A DNA stretch of 64,000 bases from Cyrtodaria siliqua. Its lineage: Eukaryota > Mollusca > Bivalvia > Adapedonta > Hiatellidae. Each line of letters opens with the position of its first letter. Within the stretch, counting starts at the first letter, position 1. A model generated the notes under the pieces. That model searched no databases. It worked only from the letters and a program-made list of their open reading frames with translations, and was not told where the DNA came from. A program made the translations under genes and the position numbers. The stretch is from the NCBI GenBank assembly GCA_037043455.1, contig JAWPHD010010953.1, positions 24,216-88,215 of the forward strand, in the 5' to 3' direction. This document shows, piece after piece, positions 1 through 9,379 of the stretch.

Positions 1-300
1 GATTAATTGTATTGTAAATACGAAAGTCCATTGTAGCATGCACATGTATGTTCAACTTGCATGATTATCTGTTCATACTGACGAATGGAACACAACATTA
101 TCCCCGCATGTAAAACTTTTAGAAACTAAGGAATTACCAGAGGTGTAATTATTAAATTAGATATAGAAAATATTGTAACAGACCATTCCGAAAAAAGATA
201 TATATGGCTCACCAGAGCTATAGCCTTTTTACGTTTCACATAAAATGCAGTCGTGGACTGCTGATTGTTGCAATAATTTCAAAGACTAAAGAGTATATAT
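1..300. other. Unassigned AT-rich sequence
   Basis: No coding frame or recognisable repeat is seen here. It precedes the Penelope-like tail fragment that begins near 308. Confidence 0.4.
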
Positions 301-307
301 GGAAATC

Positions 308-468
308 GAACAGGAAATGTAGCATTACTGACCACAGTCAAGCAAGTACGCATACAAACAAACAACAATTACAAGGATGAATACAAGGCAATGCATATGA
401 TATCCTAAACATAAAAAGGTTGACAATAGAGCTACCTCCTTGGAACGGTCAGTGACAAAAAAGCCGTA
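308..468 (-). repeat. Penelope-like element 3' tail fragment
   Basis: The sequence aligns by eye with the tail following the RT frame in the copies at 48270 and 54985. It has the starting block around GTAGCATT, an AAACAAAC-rich stretch and the block reading GGTTGACAATAG. It is an isolated minus-strand fragment, opposite in orientation to the RT remnant that starts near 645. Confidence 0.6.
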
Positions 469-644
469 AAAGACGGGAAATATTTGAATGTTTATCTTAA
501 TCTTCATTTTCTGCTTTGACATATATACAATTGTCTCGACAACGCATGAACCACATGACAAGCGTTTTGGTCAGACTGCTCTAATACCGATCACTGTAGC
601 TATGTGTGAATATAAGTGGCGTCATTTGAATTAAAATATTTTCA

Positions 645-742
645 ATAAATACGTTATCTAGATGACATATTCAGTATTGACAATCCTTCTTTGCTCATCT
701 GTTTACTAATAGTTATCCACCGAAGCTCACGTTCAGTAAAGC
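645..742 (+). pseudogene. Penelope-like RT remnant, left part (Polinton target)
   Basis: The plus strand encodes a YLDDIFSIDNPS-type motif, matching YLDDILNIDN in the better copy at 55472-56398, followed after a frame change by the residues that come next in that RT. The frame runs into the target duplication at 737-742 and resumes at 15845. It is therefore one RT copy split by the Polinton. The family call, Penelope-like, rests on the finger and palm motifs of the longer copies. Confidence 0.7.
737..742. repeat. Target site duplication, left
   Basis: TAAAGC here is repeated at 15839-15844, directly outside the terminal inverted repeats. Six bases is the usual Polinton duplication length. 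Removing the element and one copy leaves a continuous Penelope-like RT frame, which independently supports this boundary. Confidence 0.8.
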
Positions 743-762
743 ATATATATGTATTTTGGGGT

Positions 763-837
763 TCCTGTTGTAATTTTCGTCTCACTCTGTTTCGCCTCAA
801 ATTACAACAGAAACGCCCCAATATACATATATAATAA
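763..837. repeat. Hairpin at the Polinton terminus
   Basis: CCTGTTGTAATTT near 764 pairs with AAATTACAACAG near 799, so each TIR end folds on itself. The same arrangement is present at 15769-15826 in the right TIR. A terminal fold could matter for protein-primed replication or integrase recognition, but that is inference. Confidence 0.55.
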
Positions 838-957
838 ATCACCATTTCATGGTGATTTACTTGATTTATTAAAACTTTTTTAGAATAGGGGTAGTGAAGA
901 TTGCAAGTTTCAATTTTTTAATAGTTATCAAAATTACAACATATTTTTTTTATATGG

Positions 958-1227
958 TTAAACATCAATACGTCTAAATTTTAACCACTCAGCATTATAA
1001 TCTTTAAATTTCCAATAACTTGCCATTATTCTGACTGAAACTCCACCACAATCAGCAGAAATTTTATTTTTTGCTTTTGTGCCTTTTTTACATATTGAGC
1101 ACGGCAATACATGACTTGTTTTTAATCTATACTTATGCAAACTGCAATAATTAGAATCTTTTGTTGTCTTATTTTTACACGGATTGTGTAATCCAATTTT
1201 AAGAAATTTGCAAACATTGATTTCCAT
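958..1227 (-). CDS. TIR-encoded small cysteine-rich protein, intact copy
   Basis: This 89-residue basic protein lies wholly inside the left TIR. Cysteines and histidines are spaced like a compact zinc-binding fold: CKNKTTKDSNYCSLHK near residues 17-32 and PCSICKKG near 42-49, with another Cys near 60. No named family is recognised, so a DNA-binding or regulatory role is only suggested by the likely zinc site and lysine content. The ATG at 1225-1227 follows an AT-rich leader ending in AAACA, as in other genes of the element, and diverges from the polymerase gene. A second, damaged copy sits in the right TIR. Confidence 0.7.
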   Translation of the reverse strand: MEINVCKFLKIGLHNPCKNKTTKDSNYCSLHKYRLKTSHVLPCSICKKGTKAKNKISADCGGVSVRIMASYWKFKDYNAEWLKFRRIDV

Positions 1228-1291
1228 TGTTTCTTTTTGATATATTTTTTTATATTAAATAAAAAAAAATATATAAATATATCAAAAAGAA
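1228..1291. promoter_or_regulatory. Divergent AT-rich promoter, TIR gene and PolB
   Basis: The 64-bp gap is nearly symmetrical: TTTCTTTTTGATATAT on one side and ATATATCAAAAAGAAA on the other, around a run of A/T. It separates the divergent TIR gene and polymerase and contains TATA-like stretches. A role as a two-way promoter is inferred from position and symmetry. Confidence 0.5.
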
Positions 1292-4200
1292 ATAATTAAG
1301 ACTGAAGAGATTATAGAAAAATTAATACACCTGTTTGAAGCATGTGAAATAGATAAGCAAACACTATCTAACGGTATAAATGCATTAAAACCTCTTAAAG
1401 AAGTTCCAAAGGAAACTACTTCAGAGGTTAAATCTCAAACATTAGAAAATTTACTCAAGAGACGACGTGCTAAAAAACAACGTAAACTAGAAAAGCAAAA
1501 ATATGATAAATTACAAGAAAATGTTATAAATGAACTAAAACAAGTTTTTCAAGATAGAAAATTAAAATTGGTTGACAAACCAATGTGTGGCTATTTCAAA
1601 GCATACGAGATATCTGCCGAGAAATACAAAGACCCTCAAAAACTATTTCGTGATAAGAAATCCATTATCACAAAACAAATAAGCAAAGAGCTGACAAAGA
1701 TGAATGGATTAAAGTTTCAATTAGGTCTCACTGTAAATTTATTCAAAGATGATGGTAATACCAAAAAATACACCACAGCAGTATTACACAGCGAACAAAA
1801 TGCAATCTTAAACGCTGAAAAAATAAATGAGTTTTACGATGAATCATCTGCATATATACATGAGAGTCTTGAACGATTTACAAACACAGCATCAGGATTG
1901 GCGATTGATTACTGTGTTAAGCTTTACTTAAATATTGCAAAGTATGAACCATTAAAAGGTTCTTCATATATTCCTTTGTCTAAAGCAGTATCTGATAAAA
2001 AAGCAATAATTAATGTCAATAATGAAGATAATAAGTGCTTGGAAGTGGCATTGGTTTCTGCTTTGTGGCCTAATAAAAATAATCCAACTAGGATATCTAG
2101 TTATAACAAACACATGGGTAAGTTGAATATGGATGGTATTGATTTTCCCACTCCAACTTCTCAAATAACCAAAGTAGAAAAACAAAATAATCTTGCTATT
2201 TATGTTTATGGATATACCATAACAGGAAAAAATAAAAAGGTATCTGTTTTTCCATATAAAATATCAGAACAACCAAAAGATATTGAACGAATTAATTTGA
2301 TCTTAATATCTGAAGACACTGAGGTTGAATCAGAGAACGAAGACGATCCAAATAATGAAGAAGGAATTATAGATGACAACTATAACCCTGATGATTATTC
2401 CAACGAACCAAAAAAATTAACAACAAAATATCACTATTGCTGGATTAAAAATCTGAATAGACTACTCTGGGACCAAAACAAACACCATGGTCAAACTTAC
2501 TTCTGCGATCGTTGCCTTCACGGCTATTCTGGAAAAGGACTACTTACCAAACACAAAGAAGACTGTGATGGTATCAACAAAAATTCTTGCAGAATAGAAA
2601 TGCCGCAAGAAGGTAAAAATCACACACAATTTAAAAATCATCAAAATCAGATGCCTGTGCCTTATACAATATATGCTGATTTTGAGAGTATAATCAAACC
2701 GCAATCAATCAAATTTGGAAAGAAATCTGAAATTCAAAATGTACACGAAGCTTGTGGTTTTGTATACCAGGTTGTCAGATATGATGGCAAAGCTAAAGAA
2801 CCTGTTATTTACAGAGGTGAAGATGTTGTTGAAAAGTTTTTAAATTACTTAGAATGTGAGAAGAGCAACATTAATAATAATTTCCTCACCCAAAACCATT
2901 AATCATGACACAACAAAATGAGGAAGATTATGAAAAAGCAACACACTGCTGGATATGCGAGAATGAAATAGGTAGGAAATGTGGCAAAAACTGTAAAATA
3001 AGAGACCACTGTCATTTTACAGGAGAATACAGAGGTGAAGCAATTAAAAACTGCAACCTAAAACTGAAAATAAAACCAAATAAAACAATCATCCCTGTTG
3101 TATTTCATAATCTCAAAGGATATGATAGTCATCTCATCATGCAAAAAATACATAAAATGACAGGTAATATTACATGCATCCCAAACAACGCTGAAAAGTA
3201 TATTTCATTTAGTGCCGGACAACTTAGATTCTTGGATAGCTTTCAGTTTATGGCTTCGTCTCTGGAAAAATTGGTTAAAGCAACAGACAAATCTGATTTC
3301 AAAATTACCAAAAATCAGTTTGGGAAAAAAACAGATTTACTTTTACGAAAAGGTGTATATCCATACGAATATATGGACAGTATGGAAAGATTCAAGGAAA
3401 CGCAATTACCACACATAGAAAAGATTTACAGTAGTCTCTCAGATGAAAGTATAAGAACCGAAGAATACGAATACGCTCAAAAAATATGGAAAGAGTTTAA
3501 CTGTAAAACTCTTGGAGACTATCATGATTTATATCTAAAAACGGATGTAACTTTGTTAGCAGATGTGTTTCAAACTTTCAGAAAAACATGCATGAATGCA
3601 TATAAACTCGATCCCTTGCATTACTACACAGCACCTGGATTATCTTGGGATGCTTTACTTAAACATTCAAAAATAGAATTAGAACTTTTGACAGACATTG
3701 ACATGCACTTGTTTCTAGAAAAAGGAATGCGTGGTGGAATTAGTATGGTATCAAAACGATATGCCAAAGCAAACAATCCACATGTAGCTGATTATAACCC
3801 TAACGAGGAAAACAACTTTTTAATGTATTATGATGCAAATAATTTTTATGGATGGGCAATGAGTCAGCCACTTCCATATTCTGGCTTTGTTTGGAAAGCC
3901 AAAAGCAAAAAAGGAAAATATTCTAAACCAAAACCTGGCAAAGGGCAAATACTTGAAGTTGATTTATAATATCCTAAAGAGCTCCATGAAGTTCACAATG
4001 ACTATCCGCTTGCACCGGAAAGATTAGCAGTGATAAAAAAATGGTTGTCTGAATACCAGATAGGTTTACTGGAAAAATAATAGCATGATAAATACAGAAC
4101 AACTAGTTCCCAATCTTATGGACAAAGAAAAATATGTGTTACATTACAAAAACCTGCAACTGTATTTATCTTTAGGCATGAAACTAAAGAAAGTACACAG

Positions 4201-5481
4201 AGTATTAGAATTTAATGAAAAACCATGGATGGCATCATACATAAACCTAAACACAGAATTTAGGAAAAAAGCTAAATCAACTTTTGAAAAAGATTTTTAT
4301 AAACTTATGAACAACTCTGTGTTTGGCAAAACAATGGAAAATCTACGCAAGCGACTGATATAAAACTAGTCAGAACTGACGGCTCTGAAAATGAAAAGAT
4401 AAGAAAAATACTAGCCAAACCCAACTTTAACAGGCGTATAAAGTTTTCAGATGAATTGTCAGCAATACATGTAAACAAAACAAAATTAACATTAAACAAA
4501 CCAATCTATGTTGGGATGTCAGTATTGGATTTATCAAAGTACATGATGTATGACTGGTACTATAATATCCTAAAGAAAAGGTACGGAGATGACTGTACTT
4601 TATTATACACCGACACTGACAGCTTGCTGGTAGATATCAAAACAGAAGATGTGTACAAAGACATAGCTGAAATGAAAGATGAGTATGACTTGAGTGATTA
4701 TCCGAAATACCATCCACTGCACGATGATACAAATAAAAGTAATAGGTAAAATGAAAGATGAATGTGCTGGTGTTCCTATAGTTGAGTATGTTGGATTAAG
4801 GCCCAAACTATATTCTATTTTGAGAGCGGATGAGCAGATGATTGAGAAAGTAATAGATAAAATGAAAGATGAATGTCCTGGTGTTCCGATAGTTGAGTAT
4901 ATTGAATCAAGACCCGAACTATATTCTATTTTGGGAGTGGATGTGCAGATGATTGAGAAAGTAACAGACAAAATAAAAGATGAATGTGTTCCTATAGTTG
5001 AATCCAAACTATGTTCTATTTTGGGAGCGGATGAGCGGATGATTGAGAAAGTAGTAGATACAATAATAGATAAAATAAAAGATGATGGTGTTTCTATAGA
5101 TGAGTATATAGCTAAGAATATTGGATTAAGATCTAAACTATATTCTATGTTGAGAGCGGATGTGCAGATTGTTAAGAAAGCAATGGAAGATGAAAATATT
5201 GGATTAAGATCCAAACAAGATTCTATTTTGAAAGTGAATGAGCAGATTATTAAGAAAGCAAAGGATGTAAAAACATATGTAGTCGAAAAACACATAAACT
5301 TTGAGAACTACAAAGATGCATTGTTTGGCAAGAAAAGATACACCCATGAAATGAATATGATACGCTCAATAAAGCATCAGATATATGGCATAACAGTAAA
5401 CAAAGTAACACTGTCACCATTTTACTCTAAATGATACATAGCACCAGACGGTATTATAACTTATGCACATGGATTTTATAA
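1292..5481 (+). pseudogene. PolB: Protein-primed DNA polymerase B, broken
   Basis: This is the Polinton family B polymerase, which would replicate the element by protein priming. The first open stretch runs from about 1277 to 2902. It has a basic N-terminal region, a Cys/His cluster (YFCDRCLHGY) and the exonuclease motif YADFES. The second (about 2881-3969) holds a Cys/His region around RDHCHFTGEYRG resembling HNH/endonuclease VII folds, then palm motif A (YYDANNFYGWAMSQ). Later stretches hold motif B ([11 protein letters not shown]) and motif C (YTDTDSL). Breaks: frame change near 2880, TAA at 3967-3969, frame change with stops near 4078, frame changes near 4355 and 4730, and TGA at 5432-5434. 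No in-frame ATG is seen at the expected start; the codon at the homologous spot is ATA in both TIRs. Confidence 0.92.
4739..5257 (+). repeat. In-frame tandem repeats inside PolB C-terminal region
   Basis: Five units follow one another, each built on a KMKDEC..PIVEY..LRPKLYSIL..ADEQMIEK pattern: 4739-4849, 4850-4960, 4961-5050, 5051-5179 and 5180-5257. Unit lengths are 111, 111, 90, 129 and 78 bases, all multiples of three, so the frame stays open through all of them. Polinton polymerases known to me have this segment once, between motif C and the C-terminal region containing HQIYG. The duplicated piece probably lies in the thumb. Confidence 0.85.
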
Positions 5482-5488
5482 AAACTTA

Positions 5489-6394
5489 TCAACGCGTTTG
5501 GGTATTAGCAGGAACAATAAGTAGTTCTTCTTTGACAAATCCTCTCTGTGGCGCTGGTGCTTTCAAAAAATAAACTCTTATACCTTGCGTCACCATATAA
5601 CTTTTAATCTTGTGAATATCTACACTCCACATTGGATCAGTTGCTCTGCGTCTTCCACCTTCTTGTTCCCCGGGTTGATATAAATATCTTACACTTGCAT
5701 TCATACAGATAGGATCACCTTTTAATGTTTTTGTTTCAACAGGAGGGGGCTTTTTTGTCTCCACATGTATGGCTTTGACAACTTCTGGTAATCTCTTTAC
5801 CCATTCTCTATTACGTTTTTGCGAATCTATTTCCTTAGCATACTGATAGCCAAACAATCTTTCAGCTAATGTTCTGTTAAATCTTTCCACTAAAGCTTGG
5901 TCTCTGTGTATTTCTGTTCTGCCCCGTCTGATATTTACTTTGTGTTTCGCCATCAACTGTGATACTGCACCCATAAATTCTCTGCCTGGATCCACTTGTA
6001 ATAATTTTGGATATTTCAAATGCCGACTGTATATTTTTTCAAATGCTTTGGCAACTTCTGTGCTATCCTTGGAAGTCAGCGGCTCTGCTTCTTTGTATCT
6101 ACTTGCAATATCAACCGCAGTCAACGCATATTTATATGTCTTGCGGCCACGACCAAAGCCAAAAGTATCATGCGGCAGAAATAACAAATCAGCTTGATGC
6201 ACTCCATTCTTAGCAGAAACATCAAACCTGGGTCTAACTATTTTCTTTGGTGCGTGTAAATAAATCAGCCACACAGCTTGTTTCTTTAAAAATTATAATG
6301 CCTGTTTCTTACTGACACCAGCCTCTTTTGCCAATTTTTTAACTGCTGAGTAACCTTTCCAAAATCCTTTTGGGCTGTAATAAATCTTTTCCAT
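5489..6394 (-). pseudogene. INT: Retroviral-type integrase with one in-frame stop
   Basis: Polinton integrase, expected to insert the element and create 6-bp duplications. The longest uninterrupted part (5489-6274, 261 residues) carries the rve catalytic core: Asp in HQADLLFLP (residue 29), Asp in LQVDPGREF (95) and Glu in LVERFN (130), a DDE arrangement with about 35 residues between the last two. A basic C-terminal tail follows. The same frame continues upstream to an ATG at 6392-6394 with a typical N-terminal region, but TAA at 6293-6295 interrupts it. It is convergent with PolB and divergent from the gene at 6438. Confidence 0.92.
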
Positions 6395-6437
6395 TTTTTC
6401 TACTAAAGATTAAACTTTATATAACTGTAAAGAAAAA
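6395..6437. promoter_or_regulatory. Divergent promoter gap, INT and 6438 gene
   Basis: A 43-bp AT-rich gap between two divergent start codons, containing TTTATATAAC. Promoter function is inferred from position only. Confidence 0.4.
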
Positions 6438-6760
6438 ATGGAAATCACAACTGCACGATTTGATGAACTGCTTGAAGAGCAATATCAAAATAGCACAAAG
6501 AAATGGACAGACTTGGAAATAAAAAAATATACACTATTTCAGATACGAAAATAGTAGATACTGAATATGGTCCATCCATGGTATTGACATTATTAGACAA
6601 CGGTGAAGTATGGGCGCCTGATCATCTCAAAAATAAATTAGAGAAGAGTGCTAAACCACCATATTATATGCGACCACTTGGATTGAAACCATGTAAAAAC
6701 AACAAAAAAAATAGGTATCATGCATATGACTTAGTTTTTCCAAAGGTTATTTCAAAGTAA
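6438..6760 (+). pseudogene. Small conserved Polinton gene, frame-shifted
   Basis: The frame from ATG 6438 gives an acidic start (MEITTARFDELLEEQYQNS) and then shifts near an A-run at about 6517-6523. The remaining 80 or so codons are read in another frame to 6760. The second part contains GPSMVLTLLDNGEVWAPDHL and a basic C-terminus. I recognise this arrangement from other animal Polintons but know no function. The single-base break in A7 may be a true mutation or an assembly slip. Confidence 0.6.
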
Positions 6761-6813
6761 ACATACTTAGTCATTCCAAATCCAAAGTAATTATAGTTTT
6801 AAACTAATTTTTT

Positions 6814-7233
6814 TTATGAAATCAATGTATACGCCACAAGTCCAGTTGCAGCCATGCCCACCACAATAAACGTAATTTCTCTATTCTGTTGATCCGGAGA
6901 TGGTGTATAAAAATCACTCAACTTAGGCTCCGGTTCCAAAAGCAAATGTTTGCCAGTTGTATAATAATACTGTTTCATAGCCTGATCCACATCATCAAAA
7001 GTCTGCTCTGCATGATGCTCTTTTTGCAGTTGCTTATTAATAAAATCTAATCTCTCTGTTCTATTTTTATTCCACTCCGCTTGTGCTGCGTTTAATTGTT
7101 CCACTGCTTTGTCATGCCTTTGTCTTTCCTCATCTGAATGACTTCCCATTTCCGAAAAGAAATAATTTGAACCGCTAAACGCCAATGCATTTGTTAATGC
7201 GCCACCTATCATCATTGCTACTGCACTTGCCAT
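6814..7233 (-). CDS. Small membrane-associated Polinton protein, 139 aa
   Basis: Intact frame. It has a hydrophobic, small-residue N-terminus (MASAVAMMIGGALTNALAFS), a charged helical middle rich in Gln, Glu and His that could form a coiled coil, and a C-terminal hydrophobic segment (ITFIVVGMAATGLVAYTLIS) likely to span a membrane. A related gene occurs in other animal Polintons, with no function known to me. An accessory virion protein is a guess from its place among structural genes. The ATG is preceded by the AT-rich leader ending AAAACA. Confidence 0.7.
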   Translation of the reverse strand: MASAVAMMIGGALTNALAFSGSNYFFSEMGSHSDEERQRHDKAVEQLNAAQAEWNKNRTERLDFINKQLQKEHHAEQTFDDVDQAMKQYYYTTGKHLLLEPEPKLSDFYTPSPDQQNREITFIVVGMAATGLVAYTLIS

Positions 7234-7256
7234 TGTTTTATATATTTTTTTTAAAA

Positions 7257-7493
7257 TTATTTCATAATATCCGCAGGAATAATACCTTGCTTAATCAGCA
7301 TATCCTTTGTAGCCATTACTAACATTATATCCACAGACAGCATCCCCACATCTACCATATTAAAATCCACTTTAGGGGCTGGCCTTTTTAGTAGTTTTCT
7401 GCCAATCTCAGAATATCCAACAGTTAGAAGTGTTTCCACCCCAGCGTGATACATCATATTTACAATTTGTTTTCCGTCAATACTTGCTGCCAT
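7257..7493 (-). CDS. Small conserved Polinton protein, 78 aa
   Basis: An intact short frame with a polar N-terminus and two hydrophobic stretches around VDVGMLSVDIMLVMATKDML, ending KQGIIPADIMK. The C-terminal wording is one I associate with Polinton gene sets, but no activity is known. It is 23 bases from the 6814 gene on the same strand, each preceded by an AT-rich leader, so they may be transcribed separately. Confidence 0.65.
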   Translation of the reverse strand: MAASIDGKQIVNMMYHAGVETLLTVGYSEIGRKLLKRPAPKVDFNMVDVGMLSVDIMLVMATKDMLIKQGIIPADIMK

Positions 7494-7537
7494 TTTTTTT
7501 TTATATTATTTTTTATATTTTTTTTTTAAATAAATTA

Positions 7538-7897
7538 TTAAAAACAATCAAACGGGTCTTTTGGTGCAACATGAACAGCAGCAGGTTGCACAGGTTGCGT
7601 AGCAGATTTCTTGTTATAAATATACAAACCCAACCCAGCAATGCCTAATAAAACCAGACACGGTGGAATATAATTTTTGTATACGTTTATTTTGATTTCT
7701 GGTTCCTCTTCATCTATTGTTATTTTTGTTATTTCATTTTGCTTTGCAGCATCTTGCTTTGCAGCATCTTGCTTTGCATCTTGCTCTACCAAACGCTTTG
7801 CCTTTCTTGCCGCTGCTCCTTTTTTCCCAGCTTCTATTCTTTTTGGATTTTTTACTTTTTGTACAGGTATAACTTCACTCTCTTGGTTCTCCATCAT
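7538..7897 (-). CDS. Basic protein with one membrane segment, 119 aa
   Basis: Intact frame. The N-terminal third is very basic (KNPKRIEAGKKGAAARKAKR), like a nucleic-acid-condensing or nuclear-targeting region. A short repeat (KQDAAKQDAAKQ) and an acidic stretch follow. A single hydrophobic segment near residues 76-92 (PPCLVLLGIAGLGLYIY) precedes a short tail. A DNA-binding virion protein anchored in a membrane would fit but is inference. Two ATGs lie in tandem at the start (7895-7897 and 7892-7894). Confidence 0.65.
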   Translation of the reverse strand: MMENQESEVIPVQKVKNPKRIEAGKKGAAARKAKRLVEQDAKQDAAKQDAAKQNEITKITIDEEEPEIKINVYKNYIPPCLVLLGIAGLGLYIYNKKSATQPVQPAAVHVAPKDPFDCF

Positions 7898-7969
7898 TTA
7901 TATTATCTATATTTTTATTTTTATTAAAATCAATATGTCTAACAGTTGTCAGTATTGCTGTAAATGGTG

Positions 7970-8197
7970 CTAAGCACATTCCATACCTGTAATACTACTC
8001 ACAACAAGCACTTTATGATTAATAAATGGGTCTTCCTCCAAATCTTCTATCAGCTTTGGTGGATTGGTTACATTAAAATATTTTGATACTCCCATCACAT
8101 ACAAGTTAATAAAAGAATTGCCTAAAGTCTTAGTCATGCTTGCCCCAAGCCTTGCTTCATATCTGCAGTAAAGTTTGTTAATTTCGTCCGGTGGCAT
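7970..8197 (-). CDS. Small conserved Polinton protein, 75 aa, possibly truncated
   Basis: The frame begins MPPDEINKLYCRYEARLGAS, a start I recognise from other animal Polintons, and has an acidic stretch LIEDLEEDPFINHK. It ends soon after, and relatives in memory run longer, so the C-terminus may have been lost. No function is known. Upstream is an AT-rich leader. Confidence 0.55.
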   Translation of the reverse strand: MPPDEINKLYCRYEARLGASMTKTLGNSFINLYVMGVSKYFNVTNPPKLIEDLEEDPFINHKVLVVSSITGMECA

Positions 8198-8221
8198 GCT
8201 ATCTATATTTGTGAGTTGTAT

Positions 8222-8512
8222 TTATTTACCCAAATATTGACGTCTACCGCCGCCAGCCACTATGGCTGATAATATTTCTTTTTTTGTTTCTTGTTGCTTT
8301 GATTCATCACGTTCTGTGAAACCTTCTGATATATCTTGTAATAGTTCTTCCGCATTAATTTTTATATTAATAATTTTATTTTTTATCTTGAAATAAACAT
8401 AAAACATAAAACAACCAGCTGCGATATTCATGCAACTAGTAATTGTTAGTATTGTTAATAGCATTGTTATTAATATTGCTATTTTTTTATTAGCATTGTT
8501 AATTTGCTGCAA
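8222..8512 (-). CDS. Small membrane protein, 96 aa, unknown
   Basis: Intact frame with one long hydrophobic segment (ILITMLLTILTITSCMNIAA and following) near residues 12-42, then a Lys-rich and charged tail. The N-terminal codons lie in the repeat-rich stretch that continues to 8725, so the start may have been remodelled. I recognise no family. Its place beside the ATPase is where other elements may carry the protease, but no protease motif is present. Confidence 0.45.
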   Translation of the reverse strand: MQQINNANKKIAILITMLLTILTITSCMNIAAGCFMFYVYFKIKNKIINIKINAEELLQDISEGFTERDESKQQETKKEILSAIVAGGGRRQYLGK

Positions 8513-8725
8513 GCATTGCTATTAACATTGCTACTTTACTATGAGCAATGCTACTTTGCTATGAGCAATGTTATAAGCATTACTAATTTACTATGAGCAA
8601 TGCTATAAGCATTACTATATTTTTTGATAATTTCATTATATTTTCATGTCAGTATTGCTACTTTGCTGTTAGTATTACTATTAGCAACAAAGCAATGCTA
8701 TGAGAAAAGAAAGCATTGCTGTTAG
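8505..8725. repeat. Degenerate tandem repeats in Polinton gap
   Basis: This noncoding gap is made of variants of AGCAATGCTACTTTGCTATG and TAAGCATTACTA, in several copies and in both orientations, for example ATAGCATTGCTTTG. It is the only long noncoding stretch in an otherwise tightly packed element. It may mark a deletion or expansion next to the ATPase gene. Confidence 0.7.
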
Positions 8726-8728
8726 AAA

Positions 8729-9379
8729 TTATTCAACCCAATAACCAGTTGGTTGGTCAGTCCTCAAAATTAACTTGGAATATTTAGTCTTTGCTAAAGC
8801 TTTTCTTATTCTAGTTCTCTCCTCCAACGTCGGAATAACATCATTTTCTCTCAAACAATTTTCATAACTATCTCTGTCTTTGGTGTAAAACATACACAAC
8901 CATTTTGCTTGCTCCCTTAAATCTTTCAATACAGAATTATATCTCTGTGATATAAACAACACTGATTGTTTGGCGTGACGACCAGAGGATGCCAACTCTG
9001 ATAACATATCTTTTTTCTTTGTTAATTATTTTGTGGCGGAGCAATCATCAATGATGTATAGTGTGGGCTTGCCAGCATATTGTTTGAAAAATAAACGCAA
9101 CAGTTCTTGTAACATTTCTTTACCGTTGCTAACGGGATTAACAAATTATTTTTTTTTATCTTTTGGGTGTCTTACATCTCCTATCCAGGATCTATTTTTA
9201 TAAGCCTCGTTCCACTCTATGGTTGGACACAATATAATTATATGTTTAAAAACTCCAAAATACTCTTGTTCAAGTATGTCAAGATTAAACTCTGTTTTGC
9301 CGCAGCCTGTCTGACCACAGATAATGGCACTGTGGGGATATTTAGGATATTTAGTATCGTGATTCTTTGAATCTTCCAT
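8729..9379 (-). pseudogene. ATP: Packaging ATPase with two in-frame stops
   Basis: FtsK/HerA-type genome-packaging ATPase of Polintons and related double-jelly-roll viruses. The frame keeps its usual size (216 codons). Walker A is GQTGCGKTEF near residues 22-31. Walker B is in LYIIDDCSATK, followed by the sensor-like stretch SSGRHAKQSVLFISQRYNS and the C-terminal RENDV block. TAA at 9146-9148 and TAA at 9026-9028 interrupt the same frame, so no full ATPase can be made. Its start overlaps the end of the major capsid gene by 29 bases. Confidence 0.92.

Larger units (their letters stand above)
743..1394. repeat. Polinton terminal inverted repeat, left
   Basis: This segment is the reverse complement of 15192-15838 with few differences. 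The outermost bases are AT-rich followed by GTATTTTGGGG. Homology ends near 1394, where the polymerase frame continues on this side only. The repeat contains a whole small gene and the first part of the polymerase gene. Confidence 0.9.

Noticed and set aside
4603..5295. Minus-strand 230-residue protein opposite PolB
   Set aside because: It is a repeat-driven shadow of the in-frame PolB repeats. Its composition is Ser/Thr/Ile-rich with no family, and the plus-strand polymerase motifs are clear.
8222..8512. Adenovirus-type protease
   Set aside because: The frame is only 96 residues, starts with a membrane segment and lacks the His and Cys motifs of that family.
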